Origin: Chloroflexota bacterium
Lineage (GTDB): Bacteria; Chloroflexota; Limnocylindria; QHBO01
Length of the DNA: 21,439 bases
Direction: 5' to 3'
NCBI GenBank assembly: GCA_005880165.1
Contig: VBJP01000070.1
Coordinates: forward strand, 1-21,439
The stretch's first letter is position 1. Each line of letters opens with the position of its first letter. The position numbers and the translations under genes are program-made. The notes under the pieces were generated by a model. It saw only the letters and a program-made list of their open reading frames with translations. It was not told where the DNA came from and did not search any database. Shown one piece after another: positions 14,603 to 21,439 of the stretch.

Positions 14603-14683
14603 TTGAGACTCCGCGATCACATTCCACGGTTTTCCGCCGAAAGCGGCACCTTCCGGGGTCCATTGGAGACCCTGGGATCACAT
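14603..14683. repeat. Pair of imperfect 20-bp direct repeats flanking a small hairpin, possible IS remnant
   Basis: TTGAGACTCCGCGATCACAT (14603-14622) and a similar copy at 14663-14683 (TTGGAGAC, then GGGATCACAT) lie 60 bases apart in the non-coding gap between the glycosyltransferase and ispH. Between them CCGC-CGAAA-GCGG forms a short hairpin. Repeated GATCAC-containing 20-mers near a TTTTCCGCCGAAA segment recall terminal regions of IS21-family elements, from memory. No transposase is present in the window. Confidence 0.4.
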
Positions 14684-14715
14684 CGGGCGGCGTGGTTGGG
14701 CCGTGCGTCGCGCGA

Positions 14716-15594
14716 TCAGGCCGTGAGGGCGTAGACGCGGTCGCGGACGGCCTCCAGGTCGACCTCCGGCGTGGAGGTGCCGCCGGTTATGCCGATGCTG
14801 GCCTTGCCGGCCAGCCAGCCGGCGTGGTCGGTCGCCAGCTCATCGGCGTCCTCGACGTGGATCACCTGGTCGCACACCTCGCGGCACTTGACCGCGAGCT
14901 CCTTGGTGTTGCTGCTGTTCCTGCCGCCGACGACGATCATGCCGTCAACGTCGCGGGCGAGCACCACCGAGTCGTCCTGCCGGGTGAGCGTCACCGGACA
15001 CACGGTGTTCACGACCCGCATGTCGTGGCATCGGCGCAGGCAGAAGGCGGCGAACTCCTCCAGCTTGGAGGGCAGGATGGTCGACTGCGACAGAACGCCG
15101 ATCTTCTTGGTGTGCGGCACGCGCTCCCAGGTGGAGCGGTCGAGGTCGTCGACCACCACGTGCTTCTCCCCGGCGTAGGAGCGCACGCCCTTGATCTCGG
15201 GATGGTCTTCGTGACCGATGATGCAGACCGTGTAGCCGTCGGCCGCGAGCTGCGCCGCGGCTTTTTGGCTCTGGATGACCCAGGTGCATGTCGCGTCGAT
15301 CACCTCGACGTCGTCCTTGCCGCGCACCTTCTCGAACTCGTCACGCGGCACGCCGTGGGCGCGGATGACCAGGGTGCCGCCTTCGACCTGGTCCGCCAGA
15401 TCTGCGGTCCGAATGCCCCGGTCCGAGAGGTCGGCCTTGATGCCCGGGTTGTGGACGAGCTGCCCGAGGGTGGTCACGTCCTTGCCTTCGTCGCGGGCGT
15501 GCTTGGCCTTGTCGATTGCTAGTCGAACGCCGTAGCAGAAGCCGGCGCGCTCCGCGATGCGCACTTCGGGACGAACGGTGCTTGCCGTGTTCAT
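14716..15594 (-). CDS. ispH: 4-hydroxy-3-methylbut-2-enyl diphosphate reductase
   Basis: A 292-residue protein of normal length. The three Fe-S cluster cysteines are present: C20 (AGFCYGV), C103 (DATCTWV) and C199 (NTVCPVT). Substrate-site residues are also seen: H48 in LVHNPGI, H80 in RAHGV, H131 and E133 in GHEDHPEIKG, T172 in LSQSTI, and the Ser-Ser-Asn of GGRNSSNTKEL. It catalyses the last step of the MEP pathway, forming IPP and DMAPP. So this organism appears to use the MEP route. A good promoter lies directly upstream with only about 2-3 bases of leader, so it is probably transcribed apart from plsC 71 bases upstream and translated leaderless. Confidence 0.97.
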   Translation of the reverse strand: MNTASTVRPEVRIAERAGFCYGVRLAIDKAKHARDEGKDVTTLGQLVHNPGIKADLSDRGIRTADLADQVEGGTLVIRAHGVPRDEFEKVRGKDDVEVIDATCTWVIQSQKAAAQLAADGYTVCIIGHEDHPEIKGVRSYAGEKHVVVDDLDRSTWERVPHTKKIGVLSQSTILPSKLEEFAAFCLRRCHDMRVVNTVCPVTLTRQDDSVVLARDVDGMIVVGGRNSSNTKELAVKCREVCDQVIHVEDADELATDHAGWLAGKASIGITGGTSTPEVDLEAVRDRVYALTA

Positions 15595-15603
15595 TCCGAA
15601 TTC

Positions 15604-15632
15604 ATTCTATCGGCGCCGGCCCTGGCGGTCAG
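15604..15632 (-). promoter_or_regulatory. ispH promoter, probably giving a leaderless mRNA
   Basis: On the minus strand CTGACC (15627-15632, four of six to the -35 consensus) is followed after exactly 17 bases by TAGAAT (15604-15609, five of six to the -10 consensus). The ispH ATG begins 9 bases after the -10, so the transcript would start about 2-3 bases before the ATG. Confidence 0.55.
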
Positions 15633-15665
15633 AACGGCGGCCTGGCCGATGCAGGCGCCATCGGT

Positions 15666-16316
15666 CTAGCCGAAGCGGCCTCGCTGGGCCGCCGGCAGCA
15701 GGGCGGCGATGGCGCGCATGATGCGATCCGTGCCGTTCGCGAGCTCCTGGCGGTCGATGCGCCCCGAACCCTGCGGGGCCAGCTGAAAGGGCGCGCCGAT
15801 TCGCACCGTCACGCGCGAACGACGCGGCAGCCGCGCTCCCTTGGGGAACAGCCTGTTGCTCCCGGTGATCGACACCGGCAGCAAGCGAACCCCGGAGCGC
15901 ATGGCAAGCAGCGCGGCACCGTTACGTGGCTCGCCCAGCACGCCGTCACGGCTGCGCGTGCCCTCCGGGAAGACCGCAATCGCCTCGTTACCTGCCAGCA
16001 GCTGGAGCGAAAGCCGCTGCGCGGCCCGATCGCCTTCGCCGCGCCGGACGAAGTACACGCCGGCCTCTGTCGCCAGCCAGCCGATGAGCGGCCAGTGGCG
16101 CAGCTCCTCCTTGGCCATGAAGTGCACCAGCCGGCCGGCCATCTGGCCGGCGGTCGAGCCGATGATCATCGGATCGAGCAACGAGATGTGATTCGAGACG
16201 AGGATGAATGCGCCCTCGCGGGGAACGTGCTCCAGGCCGTGGGCGCGAAGCGGGCCGAGGAACCACATCGACACGCGCGTGATCCACGAGCCGGGACCGT
16301 AGAACCAGGTGCGCAT
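15666..16316 (-). CDS. plsC: 1-acyl-sn-glycerol-3-phosphate acyltransferase (PlsC family)
   Basis: A 216-residue protein. The catalytic HX4D motif is NHISLLD (H43 and D48) and the acceptor-binding motif is FPEGTRSRDG (residues 116-125). It transfers an acyl group to lysophosphatidic acid to form phosphatidic acid, at the inner face of the membrane. The N-terminus has an amphipathic, aromatic segment rather than a clear membrane span. It starts 2 bases after the stop of the rluB-cmk fusion, so it belongs to the long minus-strand operon, probably as its last gene. In bacteria cmk followed by plsC and ispH is a familiar order. Acyl-chain preference cannot be read. Confidence 0.93.
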   Translation of the reverse strand: MRTWFYGPGSWITRVSMWFLGPLRAHGLEHVPREGAFILVSNHISLLDPMIIGSTAGQMAGRLVHFMAKEELRHWPLIGWLATEAGVYFVRRGEGDRAAQRLSLQLLAGNEAIAVFPEGTRSRDGVLGEPRNGAALLAMRSGVRLLPVSITGSNRLFPKGARLPRRSRVTVRIGAPFQLAPQGSGRIDRQELANGTDRIMRAIAALLPAAQRGRFG

Positions 16317-16318
16317 CG

Positions 16319-17833
16319 TCAGGCCGGCGTGCGCCGTGGGCTGGCACGCGCCCGCCTGGCACGCGCCGGCCGGGCAGGAGCGCGAGTGAGGCTCGCCACG
16401 ATGCGGTCGACGGACTCTTCGACCGATAGCTCGCCCGTATCCAGGACCAACGCGCCCGGCGCCCGGCGCAGCGGCGCCACCGCGCGCCCCGAATCCGCAG
16501 CATCCCGCCGCTCGATCTCCTCGAGATACTCGTTCGCACGGTCCGGGCGATCCATCTCCGCTGCCCTCCGCTGGGCCCGCACCATGGTCGACGCGGTCAA
16601 GTAGACCTTAGGCGCGGCCTCGGGCAGCACGACGGTGCCGATGTCGCGGCCGACCATCACCGTGTCGCCCCGGCGCGCCGTCGCGCGCTGCACGGCGACC
16701 ATCGCGTCACGCACCTCCGCGTGGCGGCTCACCGCGGAGACGAGCCGGTCGATGCGGGGCGTCCGGACCAGCTGCGTCACGTCGCGCTGGCCGAGGAGCA
16801 CTGTCTCGAACCGGTCGACCTGGTCCCTGCGGGGACGACGCACGTGGATGCGGGATTGGCGCGCCAGCCGCCCGAGAGCCGGGCCATCATCCGGGTCCAG
16901 GTCCTCCTCGAGCGCCGCCAGGGTCAGCGCCCGGTACATCAGCCCAGTATCGACGAAGTTGGCACCGACCCGGACCGCCAGTGCGTGCCCGACCGTGCTC
17001 TTGCCGGCTCCTGACGGCCCGTCGATCGCCACCGCCAGGCGTGGGCCGCTGCGTCGCTTCGCGGGAGCGCCCTCCAGCGCCGCGTCCGCGCCAGACAGCG
17101 CGACGACCTCCGCACCAGACAGGGTGCGCCACTCCCCGACGGCCAGTCCGTCGAGCGCCAGCGGGCCAAGACGGATCCGTACCAGGCGCCCGACGTCATA
17201 GCCGATCGCCGCGAAGAGGCGGCGTACCTCGCGCTTGCGACCCTCCCCGATCCGGACGCGGAGCCAGGTCCCCAGCTCATCCGGCTCCCGACCGACCTCG
17301 TCTGGCGGCGGGGCCGCGCGCACACCCAGGATCCGGGCCGGGCCATCGTCGAGCTCGACGCCGGAGCGAAGCTGACCGAGCGCGGCCGCGCTGGGGGCGG
17401 GGTGGACGAGGGCGGCGTATTCACGCTCGAGGCCATAGCGAGGATGCAGCACGCGGTTGGCCCAGGCGCCGTCGTTGGTGAGCAGCATCAGGCCTTCCGA
17501 ATCCGCATCCAGGCGGCCGGCCGGCCACAGCCGGGCGCCATCGGTCGTCATCTCCGGAGCTACCAGGCTCAACACCGAGCGGCGTCCACGCTCGTCGCGA
17601 GTCGACGAGAGGAGACCGCGCGGCTTGTGCACCGCCATGTGCAGGAGAGGCGCGCCCGCACGGATCGGTTTCCCGTCCACTGCGACGCGATCCAGTGCGG
17701 GATCGGCACGCTGGCCGAGGGTTGCGGGCGCTCCATTGACCGTGACGCGACCCGCTGCGACGAGCTCCTCTGCTCGCCTGCGGGATGCGATCCCGCTCTG
17801 CGCAAGCAGCTTCTGGAGACGTTCAGCCGGCAT
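16319..17833 (-). CDS. Fusion protein: RluB-type 23S rRNA pseudouridine synthase plus (d)CMP kinase
   Basis: One continuous frame of 504 residues encodes two enzymes. Residues 1-60 are an S4 RNA-binding domain (ERLQKLLAQSGIASRRRAEELV). Residues about 62-245 are a RsuA/RluB-type pseudouridine synthase with catalytic D109 in PAGRLDADSEG and GEGRKREVRRL. After a linker, residues about 265-490 are CMP kinase: P-loop GPSGAGKST (272-280), NFVDTGLMYRALT, and GRDIGTVVLPEA-KVYL. The tail is Arg/Ala/Pro-rich. RluB-type enzymes modify helix 89-region uridines of 23S rRNA; Cmk phosphorylates CMP and dCMP. In most bacteria these are separate neighbours (rluB, cmk). The start at 17833 is the Met right before the S4 domain; an in-frame Met at 17893 is possible. 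It overlaps scpB by 11 bases. Confidence 0.93.
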   Translation of the reverse strand: MPAERLQKLLAQSGIASRRRAEELVAAGRVTVNGAPATLGQRADPALDRVAVDGKPIRAGAPLLHMAVHKPRGLLSSTRDERGRRSVLSLVAPEMTTDGARLWPAGRLDADSEGLMLLTNDGAWANRVLHPRYGLEREYAALVHPAPSAAALGQLRSGVELDDGPARILGVRAAPPPDEVGREPDELGTWLRVRIGEGRKREVRRLFAAIGYDVGRLVRIRLGPLALDGLAVGEWRTLSGAEVVALSGADAALEGAPAKRRSGPRLAVAIDGPSGAGKSTVGHALAVRVGANFVDTGLMYRALTLAALEEDLDPDDGPALGRLARQSRIHVRRPRRDQVDRFETVLLGQRDVTQLVRTPRIDRLVSAVSRHAEVRDAMVAVQRATARRGDTVMVGRDIGTVVLPEAAPKVYLTASTMVRAQRRAAEMDRPDRANEYLEEIERRDAADSGRAVAPLRRAPGALVLDTGELSVEESVDRIVASLTRAPARPARARRARASPRRTPA

Positions 17834-18410
17834 CGGGGATTTGGCTCGCTTCCCCGTCGGGGCCGGTTGATGCCGCGACCTTGCTCGCGGCATCCGAGGA
17901 GAGCGCCGGAAGCTGTTCCAGGGAGGTCATGCCGAATCGCTCGAGGAAGGTGAACGTGGTCGCGTACAGGATTGGCCGACCGGGGGTGTCACGGCGTCCG
18001 ACCTCGGTGATCAGGCGCCGATGCAGCAGCGACCGCATGACATAGTCAGAGTCGACGCCGCGGACGCGATCGACCTCCGAGCGGGTGCATGGCTGGCGGT
18101 AGGCGATGATCGCCAGCGCCTCCAGTGCGGCGGGCGTCACACGCGCGACCTCGCGAGCCGCATAGCCGGCCAGCCGCTCCCCGACCTCGGGCGCGGTGAC
18201 GAGCTGGAACTCGTCGCCCATGCGCTGCAGCCGGAGGCCGCGGCCACCGGCCTCGAGCTCCAGTCCGAGCGTTTCGAGGATGGACTCTGCCTGCGTTGGT
18301 GGAACCGATGCGTGCTCGGCCAGCTCGGCCAGCGTGAGCGGCCGCTCGGCGACGAACAGCAACGCCTCGTAGAAGGCCGCGAGGTCGTGGGTGGCCGTGC
18401 GATCGGTCAC
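17823..18410 (-). CDS. scpB: Segregation and condensation protein B
   Basis: A 195-residue protein with two winged-helix domains and ScpB blocks: AAFYEALLFVAERPLTLAELAEH near the start, LEALAIIAYRQPCTRSEVDRVRGVDSDYVMRSLLHRRLI, and GRPILYATTFTFLERFGM. It binds ScpA and SMC to form the condensin complex that compacts and segregates the chromosome. The GTG at 18408-18410 is chosen because it overlaps the scpA stop in a GTGA and begins the conserved region; a longer open frame to 18797 lies inside scpA in another frame. The C-terminal 30 residues are acidic/Ser-rich and probably disordered. Confidence 0.95.
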   Translation of the reverse strand: MTDRTATHDLAAFYEALLFVAERPLTLAELAEHASVPPTQAESILETLGLELEAGGRGLRLQRMGDEFQLVTAPEVGERLAGYAAREVARVTPAALEALAIIAYRQPCTRSEVDRVRGVDSDYVMRSLLHRRLITEVGRRDTPGRPILYATTFTFLERFGMTSLEQLPALSSDAASKVAASTGPDGEASQIPDAG

Positions 18411-19180
18411 CTCCGCGCGCCAACCGCTTTGACCAGGATCGGCCCGAACAGCGTCGATTGCTCGAGGCGGACCTGGCGGCGTCGCGCGAGCTCCAGCATG
18501 GCGAGGACCGTCACCGCCGCCTCGCTGCGCGAATGGCAGCCTGCCAGCACGGACTGCAGGATGACGCGGCCACTCCCCGACAGCGCATCGAGCAGGGCGC
18601 GGATCTGCATGCCGATGGTGATCTCTCGGGCGACCACCTCGCTCGGGGGAGCCTCCGGCTCGGGAGCTGCGGCGAGGCGCTCGAGGGACGCTGCGAGCAG
18701 GCCATGGGGAAGGGCCACGACCGGGGCGCCCGGCAGGTCCGACTCCCGCGGCTGACGCGGCATCAGCGGGGCGAGCCCGTCGCGGGCGCTGAGCCACAGC
18801 GCCGCATCGCGGATGGCGCGGTACTCGATCAACCGCAGCCGGAGGTCATCCTCGTCCGGTTCATCGGTCCCCTCTTCCGCACCAGGTGGGAGTTCGCCGG
18901 GAAGCAGGCGCCGCGACTTGAGCCAGATCAGCTGAGCCGCGATCGCCACGAACTCCGAGAGGTTCGGGGCGTCGACCGGATTGCGGGCGAGGTGTTCGAG
19001 GTAGGCGTCCGCGACCTCCGCCAACGGGACGCTCAGGACGTCCAGCTGACGGGACTCGATGAGATGAAGGAGCAGCTGCAGGGGCCCCTCGAAGATCGGA
19101 AGACGGATCTCGAAGCCGGTGCCGCCGACCGGAAAGGCGCCTGCGTGTCCCGGCAGGATCGCGACCGGCTCAAGAGGCAT
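18407..19180 (-). CDS. scpA: Segregation and condensation protein A
   Basis: A 257-residue kleisin, the normal size. ScpA blocks are FEIRLPIFEGPLQLLLHLIESRQLDVLSVPLAEVADAYLEHL at the N-terminal SMC-neck-binding region, and FVAIAAQLIWLKSRRLLPGELP. The C-terminal winged helix ends EAAVTVLAMLELARRRQVRLEQSTLFGPI. It bridges SMC heads with ScpB. The start MPLEPV (19178-19180) lies 4 bases after the HD-gene stop; further in-frame ATGs at 19207 and 19360 would add an Arg/Ser/Cys-rich leader lying antisense-like in the HD gene and are not favoured. Confidence 0.94.
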   Translation of the reverse strand: MPLEPVAILPGHAGAFPVGGTGFEIRLPIFEGPLQLLLHLIESRQLDVLSVPLAEVADAYLEHLARNPVDAPNLSEFVAIAAQLIWLKSRRLLPGELPPGAEEGTDEPDEDDLRLRLIEYRAIRDAALWLSARDGLAPLMPRQPRESDLPGAPVVALPHGLLAASLERLAAAPEPEAPPSEVVAREITIGMQIRALLDALSGSGRVILQSVLAGCHSRSEAAVTVLAMLELARRRQVRLEQSTLFGPILVKAVGARR

Positions 19181-19184
19181 CGGC

Positions 19185-19670
19185 TCAGCTGGCCTCGTCC
19201 GCTGCATGGAGGGCCGCCGCCAGATTCTCCTCGCCAGCTGCCACCGCGCCGCTGATGAAGCGCGCTGCGCGCTCGCTGAGCCCTGCCTCGCGGGCGGCTT
19301 CGGCGGAGAGCCGAGCGTGATGCAGGAAGATCCACCACATTCGGCCGCGGTTGCCCTCATCAGGCGAGGCGAGCCTCTTCAGCAGGCTCGGGGCGAGCCG
19401 CGCGAGTACGACACCCGATACCCGGTGCCAGAGCCGCAGGCGCCGGCCCTTGGCGGCGTCGTGCAGCAGGGCCGCAGCAAGGAGCTCACGATCGTCGATG
19501 TCCCGCTCGAGCAGGCGCCGAGCGACGTCGAGTCCATGGCGACGGTCGGCGACCGGCATGCCGTCGAAGAGCGGCCAGGCCGTGCCTGGCAGGATGCGAT
19601 GCGCAGTGGCCTCCTCGTCGGGGGTCACGCGCGCCGTCAGGTGACTGACGAACTGGCCGAGCCTATGCAC
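19185..19670 (-). CDS. HD-domain protein, putative metal-dependent phosphohydrolase
   Basis: A 161-residue protein. H45 in RRHGLDVARRL and the doublet H70-D71 in AAALLHDAAKG give the HD superfamily metal-binding signature; a His pair follows in IFLHHARLSAEAA, and D159 in LHAADEAS may supply the last ligand. HD proteins usually cleave phosphoester bonds of nucleotides. Its substrate is unknown. It overlaps the M50 protease gene by 8 bases and precedes scpA by 4, so it is firmly within the operon. It is short for an HD enzyme but all core helices appear to be present. Confidence 0.85.
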   Translation of the reverse strand: MHRLGQFVSHLTARVTPDEEATAHRILPGTAWPLFDGMPVADRRHGLDVARRLLERDIDDRELLAAALLHDAAKGRRLRLWHRVSGVVLARLAPSLLKRLASPDEGNRGRMWWIFLHHARLSAEAAREAGLSERAARFISGAVAAGEENLAAALHAADEAS

Positions 19671-20295
19671 CTGTCAGCACCCCGGCCAGTCCGGCGGCGC
19701 CCGCAAAGAGCCAGTCGAGCGGACTCGCCCCAGGAGACAACCGCGACAGGAGGACGAGGCCCAGGAGGAGCAACAGCCCGTACTGCGCCAGCTGCTGGAC
19801 CTGGAGAGCGATGCGGAACGGCAGGAAGGCCATCGCGAAGTTGTAGCCGTCCAGCGGCGGGATCGGCAGAAGGTTGAAGAAAGCGAGCGTGACGTTCAGC
19901 ACCACGATCACCAGGACCAGGCGCGCGGGGTCCGAAGAAGGCTCGCCGGTGAGGGCGAGAACGCGGTAGACCACCGCGAACAGGACCGCGACCACGATGT
20001 TCGCGATCGGCCCGGCCGCGGCTACCCAGGCCATCGATCGCCGGCCGCCACGCATGGCCGCGGCGTTGACCGCGACCGGCCGCCCCCACCCGAAGCCGGC
20101 GGCGATAAAGAAGATCGCGCCGAGGGGGTCGATGTGGCGCACCGGGTTGAGCGAGACGCGGCCCATGGCTCGCGGCCGATGATCGCCCAGGAAGTCCGCG
20201 ACCAACGCGTGGCTGAATTCGTGGCAGGTGATGCCGACCACCAGGGCCACCACGATCCCGAGCAGGGTGACGAAATCTTGCTGGACGAAGATCAT
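19663..20295 (-). CDS. Site-2-protease-like M50 family membrane metalloprotease
   Basis: A 210-residue polytopic membrane protein. The zinc site HEFSH (H25, E26, H29) lies in the first helix, and the third ligand is D149 in NLLPIPPLDGYN. Other M50 blocks are GRVSLNPVRHIDPLGAIFF and GWGRPVAVN, followed by VAAAGPIANIVVA. It lacks PDZ and CBS domains, so it is the short rhomboid-sized YwhC/FtsH-independent type of S2P homologue. It probably cleaves membrane-bound proteins or peptides within the membrane; the substrate is unknown. Its ATG overlaps the PNP stop in an ATGA, and its 3' end overlaps the HD gene. The scpA/scpB neighbourhood of such proteases is common in bacteria. Confidence 0.93.
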   Translation of the reverse strand: MIFVQQDFVTLLGIVVALVVGITCHEFSHALVADFLGDHRPRAMGRVSLNPVRHIDPLGAIFFIAAGFGWGRPVAVNAAAMRGGRRSMAWVAAAGPIANIVVAVLFAVVYRVLALTGEPSSDPARLVLVIVVLNVTLAFFNLLPIPPLDGYNFAMAFLPFRIALQVQQLAQYGLLLLLGLVLLSRLSPGASPLDWLFAGAAGLAGVLTGA

Positions 20296-21182
20296 GCAAC
20301 CAGCTCCGGCAGGAGCTCGCGGAGAAGCGCCACCAGCCGGGCGGCGCCGACCTTGCCCATGGCCAGCACCTCCTCGTGGGTGACCTCGTGATCGACGTCC
20401 TCAGTCGCCTTGTTGGTGACCAGGCTGAATGCAAGGACCCGAGCCCCCGCGTGCCGCGCGACCAGCACCTCCGGAACGGTGCTCATGCCCACCGCGTCGC
20501 CGCCGAGCGCACGAAGCATCCGCAACTCGGCCCGGGTCTCGTAGTTCGGGCCGGAGAGCATGATGTAGACACCCTCGTGCAGCTGGACCCCGGCGCGTCC
20601 CGCCGCGGCACGCGCCAGACGGCGGAGATCGGCGTCGAAGGCGTCGGTCATCGGTACGAAGCGCGGACCGAGCGCCTCGAGGTTTGGTCCCACCAGCGGG
20701 TTGTCGCCCGAGAGGTTGATCGTGTCGTTGATCAGCATCACCTCGCCGGCATCGAAGGCTGGGTTGAGGCCACCGGACGCATTGGTGAGCACCAGGGTCC
20801 GAACGCCCAGCGCCAAACAGGCGCGGACCAGCATGGTCACCTCGCGCTGCGAGTAGCCCTCGTACGCGTGCGTCCGTCCGGAAAGGACGAGGGTCGGCCT
20901 GCCAGCCGCCAGGCCGACGATCAGCTCGCCGGCATGCCCCCCGACCGAGCCGATCGGCACGTTGGGGATCTCGCCGTACGCAATGCGCACGCGTGGCTCG
21001 GGATCGAGCAGCTCGACGACGTCACCCAGCCCGCTGCCCAGCACGATTGCCAGGCGCGGCGCCTGGAGGTCGGGCTGATGTCGAAGCGAGTCCCGAATCG
21101 CATTCGCCGCCTGATCGATCCGCCGCTCGAGCTCCTGGCCGTAAATCCCATCCGGCAGCGCGCCCAGGCGTGCCTCCTGCAC
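20292..21182 (-). CDS. punA: Purine nucleoside phosphorylase (trimeric, PNP/MTAP family)
   Basis: A 296-residue protein. Phosphate-site residues are S50 (LGSGLGD), H83 (VGGHAGEL), R103 and H105 (SGRTHAYEGY). Purine- and ribose-site blocks are TNASGGLNP, SGPNYETRAE, GMSTVPE and VTNKATEDVDHEV. It cleaves inosine, guanosine and deoxy forms by phosphorolysis to free base and ribose-1-phosphate. The NKA block with Asn fits the guanine/hypoxanthine-specific trimeric class. The predicted start is GTG (21180-21182), directly abutting the upstream TAG stop, with no strong Shine-Dalgarno, so coupling to the SHOCT gene is likely. The exact start is the least certain part. Confidence 0.95.
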   Translation of the reverse strand: MQEARLGALPDGIYGQELERRIDQAANAIRDSLRHQPDLQAPRLAIVLGSGLGDVVELLDPEPRVRIAYGEIPNVPIGSVGGHAGELIVGLAAGRPTLVLSGRTHAYEGYSQREVTMLVRACLALGVRTLVLTNASGGLNPAFDAGEVMLINDTINLSGDNPLVGPNLEALGPRFVPMTDAFDADLRRLARAAAGRAGVQLHEGVYIMLSGPNYETRAELRMLRALGGDAVGMSTVPEVLVARHAGARVLAFSLVTNKATEDVDHEVTHEEVLAMGKVGAARLVALLRELLPELVA

Positions 21183-21439
21183 CTACATCCGCTCCAGGAT
21201 GTCGCGCTTCTTGGCCTCGTATTCCTCGGGCGTGATGAGGCCCCTATCGCGCAGTCCGGCGAGGCGCTCGAGCGTAGCCGCCAGCTCGGCGCTGCCACCG
21301 GGCGCCGACGGCGTCGCCATGTGTGGTGACTCCCGCTCCGATGTGGCGGCCTCCGGCTCGGGCGATGCGCCGACGTCTGGCGGTGGCGCGCTGCGCACCG
21401 CCTGGACCTGGTCCGATCCCGCGCGGGGTGGCAGCGCCT
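21183..21439 (-). CDS. SHOCT-domain protein (5' end uncertain, probably partial)
   Basis: The C-terminal 30 residues, LERLAGLRDRGLITPEEYEAKKRDILERM, are a SHOCT motif: a short amphipathic helix pair with the conserved G-x-I-T-x-E-E-[FY]-x-x-K-K. It is usually at the C-terminus and is thought to mediate oligomerisation. Upstream the frame stays open to the window edge with a Pro/Ala/Glu-rich linker. Codon-position composition (second position lowest in GC) suggests it is coding, so the gene probably continues past the window. Alternatives are GTG 21398, or ATG 21320, which has GGGAG about 9 bases upstream and would give a 45-residue protein. It directly abuts the PNP gene. Confidence 0.6.
   Translation of the reverse strand, partial: ALPPRAGSDQVQAVRSAPPPDVGASPEPEAATSERESPHMATPSAPGGSAELAATLERLAGLRDRGLITPEEYEAKKRDILERM

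Noticed and set aside
18411..18797. N-terminal extension of scpB to a 324-residue protein
   Set aside because: It lies inside scpA in another frame and is Arg/Pro-rich; the GTG overlapping the scpA stop fits ScpB family length.
20376..21329. 317-residue plus-strand ORF opposite PNP, and similar long plus-strand ORFs at 18458-19255 and 19119-19877
   Set aside because: Long antisense frames are expected in GC-rich genes; the minus-strand products have complete catalytic motifs.

Overview
The window is GC-rich bacterial chromosome, densely coding on both strands. I see no phage, plasmid, CRISPR or intact insertion sequence. The gene content suggests an uncultured Chloroflexota bacterium, perhaps of the Limnocylindria/Ellin6529 type. 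Pointers are a class III cyclase fused to an NB-ARC-like ATPase, a pseudouridine synthase fused to CMP kinase, a SHOCT/PNP/M50/HD/scpAB gene string, and several likely leaderless start sites. A high-GC actinobacterium cannot be excluded from sequence alone.

Left part (1-4010): the 3' portion of a glycogen-debranching-type glucosidase, then a cold-shock protein gene with a structured leader and a textbook terminator. On the minus strand follow a conserved protein of unknown function and a secreted protein with glycine-rich repeats and an LPNTA sorting-type tail. Middle left (4150-7260): a molybdate operon made of an HTH-TOBE regulator, modA and modB, with no modC in view. It converges on a single-domain response regulator. 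Then come tRNA-Pro(GGG) and a small conserved protein. Middle (7288-10760): a large cyclase/ATPase/TPR-like signalling protein, followed by a divergent pair of tiny probable metal-binding proteins (one Cys-rich, one His-rich) and a small charged ORF.

Right part (10755-21439): housekeeping genes. der and gpsA form a minus-strand operon, divergent from a GT4-type glycosyltransferase. ispH has its own promoter. A tightly packed minus-strand operon then reads SHOCT protein, purine nucleoside phosphorylase, M50 protease, HD protein, scpA, scpB, rluB-cmk fusion and plsC, with junctions that overlap or are separated by only a few bases. It links nucleoside salvage, chromosome condensation, RNA modification, CMP phosphorylation and phospholipid synthesis.

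No stretch of 300 bases lacks a gene. The longest gap (3874-4152) is the divergent promoter region between the secreted protein and the molybdate operon. The most interesting signals are the csp leader with competing stems and an upstream ORF, the divergent Cys-rich/His-rich pair with a 10-bp-phased direct repeat, the HTH-TOBE regulator next to a modC-less transporter, the LPNTA protein, and a recurrent TANNNT motif 7-9 bases before start codons.
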